Positions 38,838 through 48,413 of a DNA stretch of 64,000 nt are shown here, piece after piece. The DNA lies in contig CM076953.1 in NCBI GenBank assembly GCA_039566865.1, forward strand, positions 868,001 to 932,000, read 5' to 3'. The DNA is from Aurelia coerulea. Lineage: Eukaryota; Cnidaria; Scyphozoa; Semaeostomeae; Ulmaridae. Within the stretch, counting starts at the first letter, position 1, and every line of letters starts with the position of its first letter. The position numbers and the translations under genes are program-made. The notes beneath the pieces were generated by a model, which did not search any database, was not told the origin of the DNA, and was given only the letters and a program-made list of their open reading frames with translations.

Positions 38838-39558
38838 CCTAGGCAGGGGCGGGCAAGTACTGTAAAATATTTGACCCTATGTTTGTCCAGAGGAATTGGA
38901 TAAAATAACCGGTGCTTTTATCAAATAGTACGACTTTCGTGCCCAAAACAACCAGTTTTTGGGACAAAGGTGAAATTTGAATATCATTCTTCCTATTATC
39001 AGTTTGTCACACAAATAAAGTTTCCCAACCTCCTATCTAATCAAAATTCTGAAGTTTACCTGTAAGCTGGTTCTCCCTTTGTCCGCCAAATTTAGGCAGA
39101 AAAGACTAGTATTTCAAATTTTTCACATAAGCGGTTCTACCTTTGTCCGCCAAATTTACGGAAAAAAGACCAGAAATTACAATTTTTCACAAAAGCGGTT
39201 CTACCTTTGTCCGGCAAATTTCCGAAAAAAAGGTCAGAATTTCAAATTTTTCACCGAAGCGGTCCTACCATTGTCCGGCAACCGGTTTTGGGACACTTGT
39301 ACTTTCATATCAATAATTACTACTTGCTTTGGTAAACAGTAGTAGGTCGAAACTACCGGTTTTGGGGACAAACATCGTCAGTGATACATAATGTTAAAAA
39401 TTGTCCTTCAAATTGAAGAAAAATAACAGCGGAAATTTGCCATCAAAAACGACCAGTTTTTGGGACAAAGGTGGTTCAAAATTTTTTCATGAACTACCGG
39501 TTTTCGGACAAAGGTAGGACCATCCTTCCCAGTGTGACATGCCCGCCCTTGCCTAGGG
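38838..39558. mobile_element. Inverted-repeat element with tandem CTACCTTTGTCC phrases
   Basis: The ends pair: CCTAGGCAGGGGCGGGCA on the left and its near complement on the right (TGCCCGCCCTTGCCTAGG). The left half holds about four direct units of roughly 60 bp, each with a (C/A)GCGGTTCTACCTTTGTCC phrase and a GGAAAAAAGAC-like block. The right half carries the same phrase inverted (GGGACAAAGGTGG, GGACAAAGGTAGG). No transposase frame. No clear target duplication, so the superfamily is unassigned. Confidence 0.7.
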
Positions 39559-39963
39559 AAAGAGAAATGTTACTTTTTGCGTTCTTGGAAATTACAGTAC
39601 TGTATTTGGAAATCCACCTCTCCCTTCCCTGTCAGTTTCGAGACGGAAAAGTGAAGGAAATGCTTGACGTTTTTTTTACTAAATATCTCAAATACCTGCT
39701 GCAATTGAGTTAAAATCATCTTGACACCATCTGAAATTTCAAGATTTGCTGAAATTTGGAAACTCATTATCAACAATTAATTCTCTTTTCAAAAATTCGA
39801 AAATAAAAGAAAACTTTTTATGATCGATCTGAGTGATCCTACTTTTGTTCGTAATGTTTCTATTCCGTTTTGTGTAAAAATGACCAAAGAATTGTGTGAT
39901 ACATCGAAGGGTTCGAAGCAAATCCGTCGGATTTCGTTGAAAACCTTGAGAAAATTTCGAGAA

Positions 39964-40227
39964 GAAAATGTAAACCATTGCCATGGCAACAGTGTCCATG
40001 GTGCTGATGTTGTTGTTGCACAGTCAACTGTTGGTACAGCAGTGCATGCTGGGTAATCATAGTGGCCTAGGCGGTGTTTGATGTTGGACTACAGTGAAAA
40101 TGTAAACCATTGCCATGGCAACAGTGTCCATGGTGCTGATGTTGTTGTTGCACAGTCAACTGTTGGTACAGCAGTGCATGCTGGGTAATCATAGTGGCCT
40201 AGGCGGTGTTTGATGTTGGACTACAGT
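39964..40227 (+). promoter_or_regulatory. DYNLT1 promoter: 132 bp tandem duplication with RFX and ZNF143-like sites
   Basis: The 132 bp unit 39964-40095 is repeated, identically by eye, at 40096-40227, ending about 70 bp before the DYNLT1 start codon. Each unit contains ATTGCCATGGCAAC (39977-39990 and 40109-40122), a near-perfect palindromic X-box of the RFX transcription factors. Each also contains, on the minus strand, TTACCCAGCATGCACTGC (40038-40055 and 40170-40187), which matches the ZNF143/STAF site. Both factors are known regulators of conserved promoters, RFX especially of ciliary and dynein-related genes. Function here is inferred from motif and position. Confidence 0.7.
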
Positions 40228-40297
40228 GAAGTCAGGAAGGAAAGAGGTGAAGCAAAGAAATTGAATAAATAATCGTCAATCGTCGTTACAAGCAAAG

Positions 40298-40324
40298 ATG
40301 GATGATTTTCAAAGTGCAGAAGAA
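40298..40324 (+). CDS. DYNLT1: DYNLT1 exon 1 (Tctex-type dynein light chain)
   Basis: ATG in context AGCAAAGATGG, followed by nine codons, MDDFQSAEE, then GTAAGT. Vertebrate DYNLT1 begins with the same kind of short acidic stretch before TAFVVDEV. With the four downstream exons it gives a 113-residue protein, the same length as the vertebrate protein. DYNLT1 is a homodimeric light chain of cytoplasmic dynein that binds the intermediate chain and cargo. The coding exons sum to 342 bp including the stop, with all phases consistent. Confidence 0.95.
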
Positions 40325-42516
40325 GTAAGTATTACTGTTTTGATCCTTGATGCTTTATTCAGTGTTCAAAGACTGGAAGGAAGCTGCTAAAATTGTTGAT
40401 ACTTTCTGGCCGATTTTCTTCGCTTGGCCTTGGCCATCTATTATACTGTGCTGCTGGTTGGTGTTGACCTGGAAGTGCTAAAGATGTGGTAGGCCAGAAA
40501 ATCTTTTTGTTGGAATGGAAGCTTTAAGCAAGAATTATTTCTGTTTCCGTGAAGAATGATTAATCACTGGGATACTTTTTTTCCGAAATTGCTTGAAATG
40601 TGCAAAAATGCACACTTGATTTGAATTCCAAATGGATCACACATAGCTGAGCTGATGATCTTCCAGCCTGGCAGAGAGATCTGATTTAATTTTTAAGGCT
40701 GATTTCCAGTCAATCAATGGTATTTCCGAGCGGACGAAATTTAACACAATTTATGGTTTGTTTGGTTTGTTACGCATATATAAATTCTGCAACTCAAGTA
40801 TTTGGGCATTGCAATATTTGAAGTCAGTTTAAAGGTAATGTGTCCATGTAAGTACATCAGCGTATACACTCTTGTCAAAATGTGCTGACACGATGCTGAT
40901 GAAGATCCCAAGGAGCACACTGTGATTGGTAGCATTTAACTGAACACATGCCAAACTAGAATTCAAATTTCACAGCAAAGCTGCTTGCTGTGAGACTTTG
41001 GGTTCAGCTTTGGAATTGCAGCTGCAAGCAAGTCATCAGTTTGCTTATATTAGACCTGGCTATCTTTTTGGATCTACGGTAAAGTGATCACATGAAATAT
41101 CACGTGAAAATAGCAAAGTCACTGTACTTCCATGGACACATTACCTTTAAACTCAGCAAGATAATTTAGCTGTCCAGCAAGGAACACCTGATATCGGCTA
41201 AATGAAATATCAAATTTTTTTATATTGAAAGGCATTGAGTCCATATAAATACATAAGCATTAACGCTATCCTAAGTTTTCTGACAAAACGCTGACATCCC
41301 ATTGTTATCACACAATGGTGCCAAGGTCAATAGCAGTGGGGAACGAAGACTTCTTGATCCTTACATTATCCTCAGGAATTTCATTACTTTAAAGGCAGTC
41401 AGTCATGTATCTGATTGGCTGCAATAAAGTCAGAGCTCAACACAATGGATCTCTTTGTGGATCTGTGTATTTAGAATAAAGGAGAGCTGATCGTTATTAC
41501 TTTCCACGGTCGTAGAATGTTAGTAGGCTCAACAGCCATTCAATTCTCCTATTATTGTATTGTCATTATCGCCCAATCAGATGCCTGACAGACTGCCTTT
41601 AATTTCAATAGCGATTAAATGAACATTTTTGTTTAATGATTGAAAGAAATTGATATTAATCAGCGGGCCATTTATGCTGACTCGCTGCTTTTTATGGAAA
41701 TATTTATCATTTAAATTCTGGCATGTAAGCAGTTTTATCAGCTGTTTTTTCACAACTTGCAGATTTTTAAGAGATTTCACAGTTCTGAAAGTTAACGAAT
41801 CAATTTGAACAGTTGCTTAGATAATTGCCTCCCCCCATGCGGATAAACAATTTTAGTTGCTGAAGCCTATCATCGTCATGTCATAAATATTTACATAGCA
41901 TATCAAAGCTTACCAAAAGCATTTATTTCTCTGCAAGAAAAGCCTGCATTTATCAATGTTGAAACTCTGCACCTTTGCCTATAAAATCAGGGATTTTCAA
42001 AAGTGTCTACTGGGGTAAAATGGATAAGCTGAGGTGAAATGGGTAGCATTGATTGCTGAAAAGCAGTAGATCCGGAACTGATAAACCAATGTTCACCACA
42101 TCAAGGAGTGCAGTTCAAGCAGTTCCAGCTAGAGGGAAACTCTGAACAAAGATTTTGCAAAAATTCATCCAAATTTTTCACACTCCCCATTTTACTCCAG
42201 TACACCATGCCAAAGAATCACTTTCCTTACATATTGCAAAAAAGATTGATTTATTTCAAAGAACAGGTTTGAAAAATTGATGTTTACCTTTTTGTTGCAT
42301 GGATTCTACAGTGAAGTGTTGGAAGAAAATGTTTTAAATGTGGTTTTTGATAAAAAGCAATGCTTAGTCTCCTGTCCTGTCTGACAAAAAACTGTTGATA
42401 CAGCATTTGTTTACATAATTAGCAAGCATGATACTGTATATGATGTAGTCATTAGATGTCCCAGAATATTGCTGGTATTTTAAGTGTTGTCTTATTTGAC
42501 AATTATTTCCTTTTAG
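40325..42516 (+). other. DYNLT1 intron 1
   Basis: Contains a solo terminal repeat (40697-40739) related to the Harbinger-like elements at 62 kb. Otherwise AT-rich, nothing further recognised. Confidence 0.8.
40697..40739. repeat. Solo Harbinger-like terminal repeat fragment
   Basis: AGGCTGATTTCCAGTCA, then TTTCCGAGCGG, matches the left end of the 161 bp elements at 62052 and 62216 and is preceded by TTTTA. Only one end is present, so it is a truncated copy. Confidence 0.65.
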
Positions 42517-42558
42517 ACTGCATTTGTTGTTGATGAAGTATCAAATGTCATAAAAGAG
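42517..42558 (+). CDS. DYNLT1: DYNLT1 exon 2
   Basis: A 42 bp exon in phase 0 encoding TAFVVDEVSNVIKE between TTTTAG and GTGAGG. It is almost identical to the vertebrate DYNLT1 segment that forms the first part of helix 1. Confidence 0.97.
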
Positions 42559-42973
42559 GTGAGGATACATTTAATTTCCAAGTTGTTGATATGTACTGTA
42601 ATTTATTTGTAAACATACACTTTGTGTCCTGTGAGCAAAGAAAATCTGTGACTGCAAGCCTTGCTCAAGAGCAGTACTTTGTATATGTGTCAAGAGGTGG
42701 ACTGGGGTGGAGACATTCAACTCTCAGACTGTTGTTGCTGTTCTTTCTTGAAAGCAAAATCGCAATAAAATGGTTGGTATAACTTTTGTCCATCCCATTT
42801 TGCTCTGAAAAATATTTAATCCATGCCAACTTTTCATATCTGGCGATGCGCCTAGCAGTGCGCCTGGCAGTGCTAATTTCTCTTACTGCTGTATTATTAG
42901 TGAAAAATAATTGTGCCTTGTTATAGTATTCTTTTCAACATACACAGAAAAGTTTCCTGAAGCCTTGGCTTTT

Positions 42974-43424
42974 AGACAACTATTGGTGTTCATTTTATTG
43001 CAAGACGAGTCAGACAAGTTGATGTGCAAATAATTTCTTTCAGTTATTCATTTTTTTCTTCTGCAAAATGTTATCCGTTTAAAGCAGCAAATTTCCCCTA
43101 ATTTTTTTGGCAAGAAGTCATATTTAGACAACTGAGGTGTTCATTTAATTTCAAGAAAAGTTGGACAACTTAATGTACAAATAATTTCTTTCATTTGCTC
43201 ATTCTTTTTTCTGCAAAATGTTATCCATTAAAGCAGCAAATTTTCCATAATTTTTTTGTCAAGAAGTTATATTTAGACAACTGAGGTGTTCATTTAATTT
43301 CAAGAAACGTTGGACAATTTAATGTACAAATAATTTCTTTCATTTGCTCATTCTTTTTTCTGCAAAATATATTTCGTTACAGCAGCAAATTTTCCATAAT
43401 TTTTTTCTCAAGAATTTATATTTT
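42974..43424 (+). repeat. Three tandem units of about 150 bp ending at the exon 3 acceptor
   Basis: AGACAAC..GGTGTTCATT recurs at 42974, 43126 and 43275 (spacings 152 and 149). Each is followed by the same order of blocks (TACAAATAATTTCTTTCA, TTTTTTCTGCAAAAT, CAGCAAATTT). Units 2 and 3 are very similar, unit 1 more diverged. The third unit runs into the pyrimidine tract of the acceptor at 43432. Confidence 0.9.
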
Positions 43425-43433
43425 TCTTTGCAG

Positions 43434-43557
43434 TCAATTGAGGGGGCAATCGGTGGAAATGCATATCAACATAACAAAGTAAATCAATGGACCTCAAGTG
43501 TTGTTGAACAATGTTTAAATCAACTCACAAAACTTGGAAAACCATTCAAATATATTG
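43434..43557 (+). CDS. DYNLT1: DYNLT1 exon 3
   Basis: A 124 bp exon, phase 0 to 1, starting [19 protein letters not shown] and ending KLGKPFKYI. This carries the two helices and the linker before the beta strands in the Tctex fold. It is highly conserved with vertebrate DYNLT1 ([16 protein letters not shown]). Donor GTAAGT. Confidence 0.97.
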
Positions 43558-43681
43558 GTAAGTTAAAAGAGTATTTGAGATGCTGTCATTGGGTAAAAAA
43601 TGTTTGCCAATTTGCTTAGCAGTACTGTACAATATCACAAAAGATATTAATCATTTTCCATTGCTTTTAGTTTTTTATGTA

Positions 43682-44489
43682 CTGGGTGTCTCAAAAAAGT
43701 ACCCTCTTTTGATTGGATAAAGGAACAAAAAAGTACCCTCTTTTGATTGGATAAAGGAACAAAATGATAAGATATCGGGACTTTCTGAAAATGTAGCTAC
43801 TTTTGTTTATCTTCAACTTGAATGCACATACCTTGCATTTTAGAATCATCTACCAAACACCGGAGATACAAGCTCGCAAAGTCAAAATTTAGAGTGCACC
43901 TAAAACCAGAGGTATTGAGAAATGGCCTAGCCATATGATCAGATATCACCAGCAGCAGTTTGCAAAGGAATTTCCAATTTTGATTTTTAGGTTTTACTTT
44001 TGAAAAGAATTATAATTGGAGATGCTTCAATTGTCCTTTATATTGTTTTTCTTTCGAGGAATCAATCCTTGCGTTGCATTCCATTGAAAACGCTATTCTT
44101 ATCAATGGAAAAGAAAAGGGGCACATGCATGCTTATTTTGGAGATGTGGCACGAGTTTATCATTCATGTCACATTTTTATTCTATTCGCTTAATTAGAGT
44201 CCTGGTCATGCGTCCATAATTCTTTCAAAATAAAAAACTGAAAAATTAAAGATGATATCAAATTATGGCTCAGGCCCTTTTTCGAAACCTCTGGTTTCAG
44301 TTGCAAGCTAAATTTTGCGTTCGCGCAGTCGTACCGCCGGTGTTGTTTAATGGACGATCTTTAAATGCAAGGTACGTGCATTTAAGTTGAAGATTAACAA
44401 ATTTAGCTGTGGACTAGCTTGGTCCTAATATTTTATCATTTCGTTCCTCTCTCCAGTCAAAAGGGAGTACTTTTTTTGAGACACCTGAT
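43682..44489. mobile_element. Mariner-like non-autonomous element (808 bp) in DYNLT1 intron 3
   Basis: Left end CTGGGTGTCTCAAAAAAG, and the right end reverse complements to TCAGGTGTCTCAAAAAAAG; each is flanked by TA (43680-43681 and 44490-44491). Mariner-type ends often read GGTGTCxCAAAAA. The inverted repeats extend inward for several hundred bases (for example ACCTTGCATTT and ACCAGAGGT blocks on both arms). A 37 bp piece near the left end is duplicated in tandem. No transposase frame. Confidence 0.75.
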
Positions 44490-44889
44490 ATATTTTTGAA
44501 ATTTATGTATAATTAGACCTGTTGATTTATCTTTCATTCAGTAAACTAGCTGAAACTAAATTGATAATGCAGTATAGGCCTTGCCCACATTAACATGGTT
44601 TTTCTTCTAAGAATTCTTTGAGAGCATTTTAAATTTCTTAAGAAGAATTCTTGCAAACATGTATGTATGTATGTATCAATTTTCCACAATAAATATTTAC
44701 AAGTTTATGATAACAAATAGATACAATACAATATTGGAAATTTTGATTCTTAGGAAGCCTTGAGAATTCTTGTAATGTTTGATGAGTGCAATGCCTGTAC
44801 CATATTGTTAATATTGGTGTATAATTAGATGTGTCATTCGATTTGATTGTCCTTCAGGTGCAATGCTAAATATATTTGTTGAATGGATC

Positions 44890-45080
44890 GGGTGAAGGTG
44901 AAGGTGAAGTTGTGGTTTTTAGCACCAAGTGCTGGGATCGCAGAAGTAGCTAAGTGCTAATCAAGTCCGCAACCCATTGTCATGACGCTTAAGTGGTAGG
45001 GTTCTACCAGGTATCGAACCCTGTCCGCCTGACTGTTCTGGCTGCAAAGTCAGGAGATTACACCACTGCGCTACAACACC
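44890..45080 (-). mobile_element. tRNA-derived SINE
   Basis: On the minus strand the head reads GGTGTTGTAGCGCAGTGG; an RNA polymerase III A box, TAGCGCAGTGG, sits at 45073-45063 and a B box, GGTTCGATACC, at 45020-45010. The spacing of about 43 bp fits a tRNA promoter. There is no acceptor-stem closure or intact cloverleaf, so it is not a functional tRNA. A unique body follows, and the 3' end (low coordinates) is a short CACCTT repeat tail. It lies in DYNLT1 intron 3, antisense to the gene. Confidence 0.82.
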
Positions 45081-45325
45081 TTAAGAGGATCTACATTACA
45101 GGCCTGGCGCTGTTAACATTACACAAATTTTTTAATCATGATAAGAATTTTGAGCCATTCGAAAGATAAGATTGTACATTTTTAAACAAGACTTATTGGG
45201 CAGGAAAACCATGTTAGTTCGTGCAAGCCCTGTACTGTGGGCATTTAGCATGAGGAGTATCTCTTTACCATAGGGATCAATTTCTAAGATTTTTGTTTCA
45301 AACACTTTATATTTTATTCTTACAG

Positions 45326-45403
45326 TGACATGTGTGATAATGCAGAAAAATGGAGCAGGGTTGCACACCGCCAGCTCATGTTTTTGGGATAATACAACAG
45401 ATG
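45326..45403 (+). CDS. DYNLT1: DYNLT1 exon 4
   Basis: A 78 bp exon completing the split valine codon and encoding [20 protein letters not shown], then DNTTD, ending with one leftover base at GTAAGA. These are the beta strands forming the light-chain dimer and peptide-binding groove. Near-identical to vertebrate DYNLT1. Confidence 0.97.
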
Positions 45404-45786
45404 GTAAGATGATATGATTATTTAATTGTGATTTTTATTTATTTTGATAACTGTGAATCGTCAAGAATATTCAAAATCTATGAATGGGAAGATGAAAAGA
45501 AACTTGCATAAAGTTACTAAGCACAATTTTCAAGTTCTGTTTTTCATACACAACATTTACTAGACAGAGCATGAAATATTGTTCTGTTCGCTTTTTAATG
45601 AATTTTTATCTTTGGTTCTGTTTGTTATAATTTTGTGTTCATAAATATCTTCATTATTGTGTAAGATCTTATGAAGCGAATTCTGATGAAGCGAAAGTGA
45701 AACGTAAATGCAAGTTCTATATTTTTGAGAAATCTTCATTATTGTGTAAGATCTTATGGACATAGAAGCGTATGGCCAAAACCATG

Positions 45787-45951
45787 CTAGAAAATATTAT
45801 CAGGCGAGTCAAAAAAAAGGATCCCTGTTTGCAAGGCCACTACTCCCTGAATATCAAGGCAATAGTATTCAAAATTATCTTGTCTTATTGCTAATATGAC
45901 AGAGAACAAAATCATACAGAGTACAAAGGACAGAGATATTTGGGCTGCCAT
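45787..45951 (-). CDS. Small antisense open frame with a signal-peptide-like start
   Basis: Within DYNLT1 intron 4, on the opposite strand, an ATG frame of 54 codons begins MAAQISLSFVLCMILFSVIL, a hydrophobic stretch with an alanine before a polar segment, like a secretory signal peptide. The rest has no recognised domain and only one further cysteine. A TAGA microsatellite lies just upstream of its start. It could be a chance frame, a first exon of a nested gene, or a relic. No family recognised. Confidence 0.18.
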   Translation of the reverse strand: MAAQISLSFVLCMILFSVILAIRQDNFEYYCLDIQGVVALQTGILFFDSPDNIF

Positions 45952-46180
45952 GATCGTCAATGTCGGTAGACGTGACACTCAGATAGATAAATAGATAGAT
46001 AGATGTTCAATTAGGTTCAGTAATTTACCCGGCCTTAATCGGCCATTCCTTCCCCGTGGATATGGGAGATTTTCTGCTGAAAGCCCCTTCCAAAAAAGAT
46101 TTTCTGCAAAAGCGAGTGAAAACAATGAGTAAGTTTTCCTTCCTAAAAATGATGACACTCACATGTATTCATGTATTTTG

Positions 46181-46257
46181 TCCTCTTGGGAGAATTGAAT
46201 CCCCTTGAATCGGTTATTGATACCAGGGGGGAAGACTTGTTCATCCTCCCAAGAGGA
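46181..46257. repeat. 77 bp hairpin element
   Basis: TCCTCTTGGGAG at the left pairs exactly with CTCCCAAGAGGA at the right. The next bases inward also pair partly (GAATCCCC with GGGGGGAAG). It resembles a minimal foldback element in DYNLT1 intron 4. Confidence 0.55.
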
Positions 46258-46779
46258 TAGCACATGCTAAGGCGTGAAGAAGTCATTGCTGTACGGCCCG
46301 TGTTAGGCAGAAATGTTAGGGAAATTTTTTCGTGATTTTGGGCACGTTTTGAAGGTTTCTTGAAGAAGCTTTCTTGAGAAAATCCATCATAATTTCAGAA
46401 CGGAGCGGCCGATTTCAGTCAGGTAAATTTCAAAATAGATTTGGGCATGTCTACCACTAAACTAAACTATATATTTGCTGATATCATCGTTTTGATATCC
46501 AAGGAGCCGTGACCTTTCAAATGGGGATTCTTTTTATCCACCCGGTAATTTTTTGTCGAAACTGGATGAAGTAAAACCTTTGAATGCAATGAGAGTTTAT
46601 ATTGCTGTGTTCTTACCATAGAAGATTTTCTCTTATTGAAGTTTTCCCTAACCAAATGTTTCGGTGATTTAGATTTGGTTGACCATTTTGCTGAAATTGA
46701 ATCACATCGAATTTATTTGCAGTCAGTGTATCTTATTTGTCAGCATTATGAATTTGATGTATCTCTGTTTGATTTTTAG

Positions 46780-46850
46780 GGAGCTGCACGGTTCGGTGGG
46801 AAAACAAAACCATGTATTGCATTGTCAGCGTATTTGGACTGGCAATTTGA
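46780..46850 (+). CDS. DYNLT1: DYNLT1 exon 5 and stop
   Basis: Completes the split glycine codon and encodes SCTVRWENKTMYCIVSVFGL, then AI and TGA. Vertebrate DYNLT1 ends SAFGLSI, so the chain is complete. Acceptor GATTTTTAG. Confidence 0.97.
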
Positions 46851-47366
46851 ACGAAACAAAAACAACATTGTAATTGGTAAACTTTGCATTATTTATATCT
46901 TATTTTTTCTTTATTTCTTTGATGTTTCCTATCGATAACTAAAGAAACTAACAAATGAATAGACTGTGCAAACTTTAACAATTCTTTAGTTGCTGTTGCC
47001 AGAACGATATGTGTAGATATTTTGTTGATATGTTAAGTTACGTATTTTTAATTCATAATTAAAAAGTGACAAATGGAGATGTGTAATTTGAACTGAGTTT
47101 GAAGTCTCTACTTGCTGAGATATTTCTCTTTGCGTCGTCATCAACTACAGAGCAATACCTCACAGTAATGCTGCAAAGGAGCTTGATATCCTTGCTCAAT
47201 AACTTCACATTGGACACTGTCTGTTTGTTTTTTTGATTGTTTTTTTGATTTTTTGTTTGTTTGTTTGTTTGTTTTTTTGTTTGTTTGTTTTTTTGTTTGT
47301 TTGTTTTTTTGATTGTTTGTTTTTTTGATTGTTTGTTTTTTTGATTGTTTGTTTTTTTGATTGTTT

Positions 47367-47398
<32 letters not shown>

Positions 47399-47600
47399 GT
47401 CTTGCTGCCTGCTCGTTTGTTTGCATACTTTCCAACAGATCTCGCAGACTTTATGGTGGCTGTCAAATGATATCATTGCGGTCACCACAGACATTGGTGC
47501 ATGCGTAGTATACAAATTATGATATTACCATCCCATTATTGCATAGCAAAACAGCATAACATGCATAGTCAATTGACTTAATTAAAAGACAATAAACGAA
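46851..47600 (+). other. DYNLT1 3' flank or 3'UTR
   Basis: Candidate poly(A) signals are ATTAAA at 47058 and AATAAA at 47591. Between them lies the TTTG-rich repeat at 47214-47405. Which signal is used cannot be decided here. The long K/N/Q/T-rich frames on the minus strand are translations of that repeat, not genes. Confidence 0.45.
47214..47405. repeat. TTTG/TTTTTTGATTG simple-sequence array
   Basis: About 190 bp of TTTG units mixed with TTTTTTGATTG units in higher-order alternation, just downstream of DYNLT1. Confidence 0.95.
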
Positions 47601-48248
47601 CTAATTTTTCACACAATTATGACTATCTTTTGAGTCTCATGATTTCGGGGCTTTGGAGGATTCTTACATGAAGCCATTGCCTGCACAAGTTGCGATTGAC
47701 CACAATCGTAAACATTTTTAGTTTGACAACAATTTTTGTGAACCCAGAACGCAGCAATTTCTGATTATTGTTATTGCTAGTTTTATTCTACGGTAAACCA
47801 AAGCAACAATGCTGTGTCTGAGTGCTTTCGTTGTTTGCATTTTTAGGCCAACAGGAAAATAGATATTTCTCATCCTCGATATGGTGTTTCGGTTCACAGA
47901 TCTTCTTCATACGAACGAAGATGTCCGATAAGGGTGCTAAGGCGTCTGATGTTGGATTTACTACTCTCTTCTCTCGACATATCATGTTGCAGAACACCAA
48001 CTGCAGTTAGTTTTCTGAATAAATTTGCTGTTTTCCATGATTAGCGTCACTTATAGATCACAAGCCTTGCTTAAATGATATAGATCTTCAAAATCCAGGA
48101 GATCATCCACGATCCTTGGCTCTTGGTCAGTCGAAATGATTCGCTTTATCAACATATTTTCCACCAGGTCAACCGCCTGTCCAGCCCCTACCACAAGGCA
48201 TCTTCTAGCATGGATTTGTTGCCTATTCCTGTCATCTTTTCACTACCA

Positions 48249-48413
48249 CAGGGGCGTTGCCAGCCTTAAAAATGTGGAATTAACTTAGAATGGAGCTAAA
48301 TGACGAAAATAATATCCAGCACTTTTTGACAGCATTTTTCTTATGGAAATATAACGCCTTGAGAAAACTGCGGTGGATGTGTTACGCCAGTCCACCCCCT
48401 GGCAATGCCCTTG
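48249..48413. mobile_element. Possible hAT-like miniature element
   Basis: CAGGGGCGTTGCCAG at the left and CTGGCAATGCCCTTG at the right form imperfect inverted repeats of the CAGGGGCG type. No target duplication could be read, so the call is tentative. Confidence 0.45.

Noticed and set aside
44890..45080. Possible functional tRNA gene on the minus strand
   Set aside because: A and B boxes are present, but no acceptor-stem closure or consistent anticodon arm; better explained as a SINE head.
47059..47515. Minus-strand frames rich in K, N, Q and T, up to 135 codons
   Set aside because: They are translations of the TTTG/TTTTTTGATTG simple-sequence array and have no complexity.
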